Assembly: GCA_024195585.1 (NCBI GenBank)
Contig: SWBL01000304.1
Span: forward strand, 1-64,000
Length of the DNA: 64,000 bases
Direction of reading: 5' to 3'
Source of the DNA: Aureobasidium sp. EXF-3400
Lineage: Eukaryota > Ascomycota > Dothideomycetes > Dothideales > Saccotheciaceae
This document shows, piece after piece, positions 56,160-64,000 of this stretch. Position 1 is the first letter of the stretch, and each line of letters begins with the position of its first letter. The notes under the pieces are model-generated. The model worked only from the letters and a program-made list of their open reading frames with translations, was not told the origin of the DNA and ran no database searches. Made by a program: the position numbers and the translations under genes.

Positions 56160-58211
56160 TCAAGAGCTGCAACTGCACTGCATCGCGCGCTTGATGTGAG
56201 GCACATCACCGCAGAATCTATCTTCCTCCTCTTTGTTCCAGCCCCACGATTCCTCGAAAGGATTGAGAGCCATCTTCATAACACCCTGGAGGATGTCACG
56301 CTCGCCCTTCTTCTCCACTCTCTCGATCAACTCATCAAGGATCCATGATCTGGGGATAAACTGTGAAGTCATGTGTCAGTCTCTGATTTTGTCACGCAAT
56401 GTCAGGAATTTTCTTACCTTGGGGTTGACCTTCTTCATGGCCTCCTGGCGCTCGGTGTCCTTGCCTTCACTCCAGTCCTCGATGACACGGTTGCGCCATT
56501 GTTCAAGCCACTTTCCAATTCTGATTCTGGCATCCTCCTCGCTAGTACCTACAGTACCACCAAGTCCTTCGCCATGGAAGAAGCGACCAGCGACATCCTT
56601 CCTTTGTTCCTCGGTCTCAACCTCTGACAGATTGATATTGCTGAGTTTACGGAAAGTGTGGTTGAAGTCGAGTTCCAGGGCCTCGAGTGTGTCCAGCAAC
56701 TCGGAGAAGAGGACTTCGAAATCGGAATCTTTGCATTGCTTGAGGCCAAGACGTGCAGACATGAGACGCTTGTACTCTGCCATGAATACTGCACGGAACT
56801 CCTCGCCAGTCTTTTCGATCAGTGTCTCGGCGCGCTTGATTAGCTCGTCTGCCCACGTCTTGCTGACGCCCTCTGAGACGAATTCTTCGTCGTCACAACG
56901 AGCTCCGGCACCGATCAGCTCACCAAACGCCTCGCCTAGACGCACCAAGTTCCACCAAATGATGCTTGGCTGGTTACGGTAACTGTAGCGTAGCATGTGG
57001 TCGTCGTGGTTGGGTGTGTAGCTAGGGTCGAAGTTGTCAAGGAAAGCGAATGGGCCAAAGTCGATCGACAAGCCGAAGATTGATGTGTTGTCGGTATTTA
57101 GTACACCGTTCGTGAAGGCGTAAGCTTGCCAATAAGCGACTGTCTTTGCGTTTCGGCGGGCAATCTCACGGTAGAGGCGTGTGAAGCGGTTCTGTTCGTG
57201 TTCGTTCTCGCCCTGTATCACGGTGGCTGCGACGCCGCGTTCCGGGTTGACGGCCGTCTCAGCTTTATCGCTAGAGTCCAAAGCGCCTGGGAGATTCTCC
57301 CACCCACCGAAGACGTCTTCGGCAACATATGTTGCCAGCTTTCGTATAAGGCCTCGATCGCCACGAGAGCGTGCAAGATCGAAAGTACCAAAGCGGAGCC
57401 AACTTTGAGCGAAACGAGTGACAATGGCACCAGGCTCAATACGTTCTCTCAGAGCCTTGTCCTCGGGGGTGAAGGTCAAAGCCAATGCACGAGTAGAAGG
57501 AATACCAAGAGCATGCAAGTTCTCGCTGACGACAAACTCTCTGATACTGCTTCGCAGGACAGCCTTGCCGTCAGCAAATCGACTGTATGGTGTCTTGCCT
57601 GCACCTTTGAGCTGAACCTCGTAGCGTACATCCGAGTTGGGGTTCGTAGCCTCAAACAAGGAGATGGCACGACCGTCACCCAGCTGGCCAGCCCATTGGC
57701 CGAACTGGTAACCGCCGTAACATTGAGCCCATGGGTAGATTTGTTCTCGTCGTTGTTGTTCTTCTGGTAGCATGTTTGACTCTGAAGCCTGAGCTTCGTC
57801 CCACGTCAGGATCTTGGTGCCAGACACGGTGTCTTGGAAGTCCTGTGAGTCTATCGAGGATGGGTCGATGGCTAGTGTTTGAAGTGCTGCAGGAGATACA
57901 GCAAGCACTTCGTACTTGGTGGGCGGATCGGGGCGAACATATGTGTAGAGAGCGCCTTTGACTAGGCGAGGGCCAAGATCTCTTCGCTCGGCGGCGTGTG
58001 AACTAGACGGAGTGGGGAAGTTCTGATCCGGTGGCAGGTTCGTGGTGAAGTTGTTGGACTTCGGTAAGTCTTTGATCGAGTGTGTCTTCTCATTGATCGT
58101 GGTCGAGTCGTACAGGGCATTTCGGTGGCCGGCAGTGGTGATGTGGGCTGCCATGAGTGCGATGCGGGTTCGGGCTGGCGATGGTCGCAGGCTGCGTGCT
58201 CTCGATAGCAT
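56160..58211 (-). CDS. FMP40: Selenoprotein O homologue, protein AMPylase (FMP40/YdiU family)
   Basis: Two exons, complement of 56418-58211 and 56160-56360, joined across a 57-nt intron, give 664 aa. The start MLSRARSLRPSPARTRIALM is an Arg-rich, acid-poor mitochondrial presequence. The pseudokinase core shows CYGGYQFGQWAGQLGDGRAI, VQLKGAGKTPYSRFADGKAV (nucleotide-binding Lys), RGVLNTDNTSIFGLSIDFGP-like catalytic Asn/Asp region (NTDNTS and DFGP) and the DDHMLRYSYRNQP block. The short second exon supplies the C-terminus ending MQCSCSS; the Cys there matches the position of selenocysteine in animal SelO. The family transfers AMP to proteins in redox stress control in mitochondria. The penultimate motif would be lost if the last exon were missed. 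Confidence 0.94.
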
Positions 58212-59009
58212 AAACAAGGTCGGTCTATGGGGAAGGGCTGTTTCGCTAGGGATGATATGCGATCAAGAAGAAGACGAGGTCGGATCAAATTTGTATAAAT
58301 TCGCCTCGACGTGACAATGCATTGACGATGATTGACGTCGGTGTGATGGTCGGAAACACATGGCGACATGTGGGGTCACCGCCTTTGGCCTTGAGCCTCC
58401 TTTGTGCATATCACTATTACAACCATTTGACTTTTGATAATATACCCTCACTGAACTATGTCTTCCCTATACCGGTCAGTATCGCTGCTCTCAATCAGGT
58501 GAGAAGGGCATCTTTCAACCAGACTCCCTCTTGCCTGCCCAGCTACCCGAGTCGCCGTGCCTTCCGTCTGTCGTGACAAAGTGCCGGGTTGTTGCTTAGG
58601 GCACTTGCTCCGAGAGACCTGACCAACATCTTCGCTCTCACTCGATTTCAATGACTATATCGGGATCGTCTGATTCTCTATTCTCCACCTGCCAACCCAT
58701 ACCAATACTGTCTCTTTCACCCGAACTTGTCAAGGCGAGGAAATTGCACTTGTCTTGACCATCGGTTCAATCACTGGTCCCTTCCCCACGATCTGAGCGT
58801 GTGCGACTTTTCAAAACAGCCGCCGTCAACAAGACTTCACGTTCCCTTGCATGCGCGCGCTGAGGCGCATTATGTGCACTGCTTGAGGCCATATCTCATG
58901 CCTCTTTCTGCTCATCTCCAAGCACACGCTACCATGCAATTGGAGACAGCAATTCAGATCTACACTTCTTGCAAATCTGTCCAACTTCAACCCTCGCCCT
59001 TCAGCAGAG
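58212..59009. promoter_or_regulatory. Divergent region between SelO homologue and SUZ12 homologue
   Basis: 798 bp containing both promoters and leaders. Frames such as 58727-59122 show no family motif. No repeats or RNA genes recognised. Confidence 0.45.
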
Positions 59010-61387
59010 ATGAACCCAGTAGACGACCACCACAGAAAATATTGCGGTTCAAAAATCTTATACGACAAATTCAGAAACAGACGACCTGTCTTCCTGCAAC
59101 GAAACCTGAGAAAGGTCCTTGATCATCATGAACACAATCTGAACCTTCTCAAGAATCGATCAACAAACGCTACCTTGGAGTTGGCAGCGACAGACATGCT
59201 TTCCAACAACCAACACCCGCGATGTCTCCCAAGCATGGATCTGCTATCAACAGCCACAAAACCTACAACGCGAACACTCGAAGTCCATCCTACAAGTATC
59301 ATGAAAAAAAGATGGAACTCGGATGGTGGAAGGATGAAACCATTGCTATTAAAGCCGATTGCCAAGCCTGTTCCATCTGCGGATCCGATGTGGCTTCCTG
59401 CCCCTAATCACGTTCAGATGCAATGCAATGTGCATTGTCACATCCATAGTTATGATGCCGAGAACGAAAAACTTGGCCCCCTTCTACACACCGATTCGCA
59501 TCTGGCTAATCTGATTAGGATTGAAGATGCAAAAGGTGAAATGGACTTTTCCATTGAAACGGAGCCTTTCATTGTCAAAGAAAATCAGATGCTCACCAAT
59601 CAATTGGCAAACCCCATTACAAATAGCGGCAGGAGATGGAAAACAACCCGCCAGCCTCAGATCGTGCTCAGTCTGTTTATCGACTGCTTCAACTATGAGG
59701 ACGCCTCCCAGCTTCTTTCCGTGATTGATCCGGATACTACCCTAGAGACACCTCTATCCCCAGCACGAGCTCAGCTGAGAGCGCATTGGAAGAGGCTGTC
59801 TGCCTGTCCTTCTACCTATTCCGCCCTTCGACGATACCGGCATGAGCTCAAGGACCAGCCCACGCGTGCCGATATCAAGGAACTGGATTATCTTTTGAGA
59901 GCGGACATCTCTTGGGACCCAGTCACTAAGTTAAGTGGGACTCCGCTAGCCATATGCAACCACGTGATGCAGATGTCCGAACTCAAAACGCAAATCCGAC
60001 TACCAAGAACGACGCACCATCCACAGACCTGCCGCATCACGTATATCTTTGACGGAGGTCCGATAGGATCGAGAAGTCTCATGAATACTGAACTTAGCTG
60101 CGTCTTCTGCCCGGACCGCCTGCTCCATCCAACGTTCGACAGACTTCATTTTCATTACCTGAGCTTCCACGATCATTTCACCTTCAGGGTGCATAAGCCA
60201 GCAGCAGCAAGTCCTGATTCAGTCACTCGCACAGTGCTTGTCGAACTTGCAGTACCAAAACCCGAATGGGCCAGCGACAATGTTTGCGATGAACGGGAAA
60301 TGGCTTGGATCAAGCCAAAGACCCCATTCGATCTGCAACAATATCTCTTAGAAGGTGGGTACAATGCTTGGGCTAGCGGCAAACGGTTGCCTCTCAAGAC
60401 ATTCCCTAAGACTGTCAAACCAAGCTCCATGTTGAAGGGAGTTGCGCGCACAAAGGATTTATCCACCAACGGACAGTCAACGTTAATGCCATCCGATCGC
60501 CAGCCAAGGGCAGAGCCACCTGGAGCGGTCAAGGAGATACCATCAAGAAAGCGAAAAAGATATAGGGTTCCTAATATCCCGGGCGTCAACATATTTCGTG
60601 CAGAGTCCAAACGTGAGGTCAAGCCTGGAGAGGAGCTTAGCGAGAGCGATGCTGAGCCCGACGACTCCTGGCTTCAGACCAAGCATAGGGTAGAGGATTG
60701 CCCTCAGCTCACCGGTGCGGCTAGAGAATTTGCCGTACTGTTTGATGGACACTTGCTGCAAGACGAACCAAGAAATCTGGCGAACGTACACATCTCTGGA
60801 GCAGTCGTTCGTTTCGTGCGAAAATTTGCAGTTCAGTTGCGGCAACCGCGTCTACGGCAAGAGCTTAAACTCAAGCTTGACGAGCTTATGGAGATGAATC
60901 TCATCTCAGAAGAATACGTTGTATACTGCCTTGCCTTGACTGTAGAAGGAGAGCAAGAACATATCAATGGTGGTCCGGCGATCAAAGAAGAATTCCCATC
61001 CAGACTCAATCATACGCTACCATCAGCTGACGTGCCCAGTCATAACAGACTGGACGTTATAATGATTGATGACAGCGACAGCGAGCCTGGCGCTGAGGTG
61101 TCTCCAGCAACATTTCCTCATACAAACGACAACGAGGTAGACATGCAGGATGCTGTTTACAATGCACCAAATGTCTGCCTGTGCGGCAAAGTGGCCTTGG
61201 GTTCATACAAGATCATCACTTGTCGAAACACAGTAAGTTCAACGCACCTTGATTATATTATGAATGAGTCGTTCAATGACAATTGAAACAGCACTGCCCT
61301 CACACTGAGTTTCATATGGCTTGCGTGGGTCTTCGAAGACGAATACCTGATTGGCGATGCGACGATTGCAGACATGAAGCAAACTAG
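59010..61387 (+). CDS. SUZ12-like Polycomb (PRC2) subunit with C-terminal PHD-like finger
   Basis: Two exons, 59010-61232 and 61292-61387, give 772 aa. Near the N-terminus PVFLQRNLRKVLDHHEHNLN resembles fungal SUZ12 proteins. A single zinc finger, CVFCPDRLLHPTFDRLHFHY with LSFHDHF, sits near 370-395. The VEFS box follows at about 530-680 (RVPNIPGVNIFRAESKREVK, then GEELSESDAEPDDSWLQTKH). The last about 45 residues, across the intron, read CLCGKVALGSYKIITCRN, then HCPHTEFHMACVGLRRRI, then PDWRCDDC: the C-x-C...C...C...H-x-x-C...C-x-x-C spacing of a PHD finger. SUZ12 is the scaffold of PRC2, which trimethylates H3K27 at facultative heterochromatin. Start choice is the first ATG of the long frame. 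Confidence 0.85.
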
Positions 61388-62816
61388 TGGAAGCCTTTTG
61401 CTTCATCATACCTGGCTTTTTCTTCTTCTTTACACATCAGGGGGCTATGAGCAATTCTTGAAGTTTCTGGCATTCGTACCCACCACGAAGCATCCGATTC
61501 AGGCGTACAGGGGACATCTTTAGCGGGTAAAGGCGACATTGCATATTGTGATTTAGTACGAGCGGATAGCTTTTCGATCTTGAAACACACACCGTTTCTC
61601 TTGTTGCCGCACTTTTCACGCTGCTGATCCTCTGTTAATGTGAAGCGAACACGTCTTCTCACTACTTTCCGAACATAAACCACGATCACAGCCTATGCTA
61701 TATGCGATAACGGACTGGATGACTGTGAGGGTGCATCGAACAGGGGAGTCCTCTCCATGCGAATACCCTGGTGGCTTCATGGCCGAGTTTTGGTCGACTA
61801 AGATCATTGTAGGTGCATACGGTTTGATTTGCTCAACCTCAAGTTCTTGCGTAAGCGCTCGAAGCTATATAGCTTCTTTTGTGACTTCCATAGCTATCAT
61901 ATACTTGCTCTCTGTGCTTGAAAAGGCGACAGCCGGTTGCCTTTTGAAGCTTCATGATGTAGAACTTCCTCCAGAAACAAACACATAGCCAATTGTCGAT
62001 CGAGTTGTGTCTGCAGTATGCCGGTCTTTATCACGCCATCCTTCTAGAATTGCTTCTTCTCATGATCTCTTCTTGGATAGCAGTCCAAGATGTTGTGTCC
62101 CTTTGACATGTGCATACATCCTCTTCATTGCCGTCATGTGTTCTTCGCTTGGTGTCGCCACGTACCTGGCCAATAGTCCGGTAGCGTGCGATTTTAGAGC
62201 ACGAGATAGTTGCTGAACTGTTTACGGATTCTGTCGTTGCCGGGTGTAGCCAAGCAAATTCTTCAGTTGATGTTTCAATTTTACGGTAGTCAAACGGTTG
62301 TTGTTGTTGTCCACCTTGATGCCACGGACATGCTCCTGGGCATACGCCTGGGCTCTCTTCGACAGCCTGTCTTGCAATCACTCCGCTAAGCAGAGGTCAC
62401 CCTCCAGTTGTCGACGTAAGATAAAAAAAGTCCTGGCAAGATTCTTTCCACAAACCGGAGAGGTCTATCAGTCCCAGGCATGTCCTTTGGGACGTCAAGT
62501 ACAGTTGCGTTGTGTTGTTTACAACGAGGAAGAAGATGAAGACGGCTATCCTAATAAAGAAGCATTTGTGCCATCGCAATGCATGTATCTTTACAGCTTG
62601 AAAAAGAACATTGTGAGTCTCAGCTCTGCAATCTCTCCTCAATCGATGGAGGAGCGGTTGCGTTGTGGCAAGAGGCAACTACACGTGTCGCCAAACATGA
62701 TGAATTGGACTAACCAACCTCGAGCAGGAGTCATGGAGGCCATCAGAAAACCACGATGCAGGAATTTGTCCTGATTTACTCGAAATTCATTCTTTGACAA
62801 GACTGCTCTTACCGTG

Positions 62817-63025
62817 TGTGAAAGTGGGTATGTAATGCGGACAGCTGTAGAAAGGCACAATGGTTACCGGATCAGAGATGCATCCAAGGAGAGTTCAAAG
62901 CATATTGCTTCTCCATGGTTACTATCCTATTTCTTGGAGATATTGTGCATTTCTATAGTGAGGACGTCACTCTACTCTTGAGCTTCGTGAGGGAAACATA
63001 CCTACAAAGCACAATCTCTAGCACA
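62817..63025 (+). repeat. Dispersed degenerate repeat, copy C
   Basis: About 209 bp, the most diverged copy. It starts TGTGTGAAAG and ends CTAGCACA. It keeps TATGTAATGCGG near 62829, AGCTGTAGAAAGGCACA near 62843, TATAGTGAGGACGTCA near 62955 and CTTCGTGAGGG near 62983, in the same order and strand as copies A and B. It ends 626 bp before the HSP70 start codon. Confidence 0.5.
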
Positions 63026-63397
63026 TGGGCAGGCTGTGTTTTAGAATCACTCTTGCTGGGTTGGTAAAACTCGTTTCCAGAGCTTGCCACTTCTACTTTC
63101 GTCATTGTGCGTTCAACCTCAGCATGAATTTTTGTTGACAGCTCTGGAACAAAGCAACCCTGCCCCAGAACATGATTCAGAAAGCATAGACGCTCGGACC
63201 ACTTCGAAACGTCATTTGCATACCACACCCCGCGATGGTGTACAAACAGAAAGAAGTGAGGAAAGAGCTCTACAAAGTGAGTCAAATGAGGCAATTGCCT
63301 TCTCGAAGTTGCCGGAAGCTACAAGCAATATACCGAACTCACTAGATATCACAACCATACGAAAAGTGATGGGTTGTGACGAGATAGATGGGTCCCA

Positions 63398-63430
63398 GAA
63401 GGCATGGAAACATATGGAAGAGCCTGGAAA
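63398..63430 (+). promoter_or_regulatory. Step-type heat shock element in the HSP70 promoter
   Basis: GAA triplets start at 63407, 63417 and 63427, exactly 10 bp apart and each within TGGAA; another GAA starts at 63398. Spacing of nGAAn units by 5 bp is the step-type arrangement bound by yeast Hsf1 trimers. It lies about 220-245 bp upstream of the HSP70 ATG and about 60 bp upstream of the TATA box. A separate TTCTCGAA (63300-63307) is a perfect two-unit inverted element. Confidence 0.6.
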
Positions 63431-63486
63431 TCACCCGCAAATTCTGTGGTCGTGGCCGAAGCAACGCAACCGCCGCAGCGCGCATT

Positions 63487-63493
63487 TATAAAA
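63487..63493 (+). promoter_or_regulatory. TATA box of HSP70
   Basis: TATAAAA, 158 bp upstream of the ATG, followed by a long CT-rich stretch (about 63500-63560) typical of strong fungal promoters and transcription start regions. Confidence 0.65.
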
Positions 63494-63650
63494 CTTACTT
63501 CTCTTTCTCACACCTCCCATCACCACTTTCTTCTCTCACACTCAATCAAAAGCACTTTTCTTTACGACTGACGACATCTTTTACATCGTCAACAAAAAGC
63601 CTTCTGTTTGATACCCATCTTCTTTTTCTTAAATTCACAACACATCCATC

Positions 63651-64000
63651 ATGGCTCCCGCTATCGGTATTGATTTGGGTACCACCTACTCATGTGTCGG
63701 GTTCGTACAAGCTCCTTCTCCTGCTTCTCAGACATCTTACTGACTTTTCTCTCCAGTATCTACCGTGATGACCGCATTGAGATTATCGCCAACGACCAGG
63801 GCAACCGCACCACCCCCTCGTTCGTTGCCTTCACCGACTCAGAGCGTCTGATCGGTGACTCGGCCAAGAACCAGGTCGCCATGAACCCTCACAACACCGT
63901 CTTCGACGCCAAGCGCCTCATTGGCCGCAAGTTCGCCGATGCTGAGGTCCAGGCCGATATGAAGCACTTCCCCTTCAAGGTCATCGACAAGGGTGGCAAG
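63651..64000 (+). CDS. Cytosolic heat shock protein HSP70 (SSA type), N-terminal part
   Basis: The gene runs off the right edge. Exon 1 is 63651-63700 ([17 protein letters not shown]), a 56-nt intron spans 63701-63756, and exon 2 starts at 63757 with the frame [20 protein letters not shown]. The [11 protein letters not shown] phosphate-1 loop and [20 protein letters not shown] are invariant in the actin-like ATPase domain of cytosolic HSP70. [20 protein letters not shown] and LIGRKF follow. About 97 residues of an expected 640 or so are present. This is a Ssa-like cytosolic chaperone, not the ER or mitochondrial form, since no signal or presequence precedes it. The intron position after the CVG codons is common in fungal HSP70 genes. 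Confidence 0.97.

Larger units (their letters stand above)
61388..63650. promoter_or_regulatory. HSP70 upstream region with repeat copy C and decayed sequence
   Basis: About 2.3 kb. From 61388 to 62800 there are only broken reading frames. One on the minus strand (61384-61689) reads RVRFTLTEDQQREKCGNKRN and faintly resembles the start of fungal DNA-binding regions, but lacks a Cys pattern. Another on the plus strand ends at 62774. Neither is convincing; both may be decayed genes. Repeat copy C lies at 62817-63025, and the HSP70 promoter elements occupy 63300-63560. Confidence 0.4.

Noticed and set aside
58727..59122. Plus-strand frame upstream of SUZ12
   Set aside because: It overlaps the SUZ12 start in another frame, has no motif and is probably leader sequence.
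1..64000. CRISPR arrays, operons or other prokaryotic features
   Set aside because: Intron-rich genes and eukaryotic-only families show a fungal nuclear genome; no regularly spaced repeats were seen.

Overview
This window is nuclear DNA from a filamentous ascomycete (Pezizomycotina). Most genes carry short introns of about 46-110 bases (one as short as 38 and one of 148), with GT-AG ends and CTAAC/CTGAC-like branch sites. Several proteins belong to families typical of Pezizomycotina: a divergent septin-like GTPase, a PAS-rich hybrid histidine kinase, and a SUZ12-type Polycomb protein. Dothideomycetes would fit, but I cannot prove the class from sequence alone. I could place about 29 protein genes with exon structures whose lengths close in frame. 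All names come from reading translated motifs, not from database searches.

Layout. 1-114 is the N-terminus of HSP90 (minus strand), cut by the window edge. 1.3-8 kb holds a small conserved hypothetical, a septin-like GTPase with a C-terminal membrane segment, and an NTF2+RRM+RGG protein (G3BP/Nxt3 type). 9.5-17 kb holds an Rdx (SelW/SelT-like) protein, a SET-domain protein, a DUF1330 protein, a coiled-coil protein, a six-hairpin-like protein and a DUF1295 membrane protein. 17-28 kb is gene-poor: a two-finger C2H2 regulator with about 2.8 kb of gene-free DNA on each side, then a large hybrid histidine kinase. 28-42 kb holds the DHHC palmitoyltransferase PFA4, a class I methyltransferase, a cytochrome P450, sorting nexin SNX4/ATG24, a small membrane protein and the TRAPPII subunit TRS130. 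42-54 kb holds QCR10, proteasome alpha5 (PUP2), gamma-tubulin complex GCP2 (SPC97), a small hypothetical, a secreted I9-type inhibitor, PCF11, a tRNA-like hairpin and ORC5. 54-64 kb holds TAD3, selenoprotein-O homologue (FMP40), a SUZ12-like PRC2 subunit with a C-terminal PHD-like finger, and the N-terminus of cytosolic HSP70.

The genes are mostly unrelated housekeeping functions; I see no biosynthetic cluster and no classical mobile element with coding capacity. Many pairs are divergent with 300-800 bp between starts (Rdx/SET, coiled-coil/six-hairpin, kinase/PFA4, P450/SNX4, TRS130/QCR10, PUP2/GCP2, ORC5/TAD3), so shared promoters are likely.

The observations least explained by standard annotation are: a degenerate repeat of about 200 bp in three copies, which lie upstream of HSP90, upstream of the G3BP-like gene and upstream of HSP70; a tRNA-like A-box/B-box element whose B box is half of a perfect 12-bp inverted repeat; a step-type heat shock element in the HSP70 promoter; the septin-like protein with a changed G4 motif and a membrane segment; and the PHD-like finger fused to the SUZ12 homologue.
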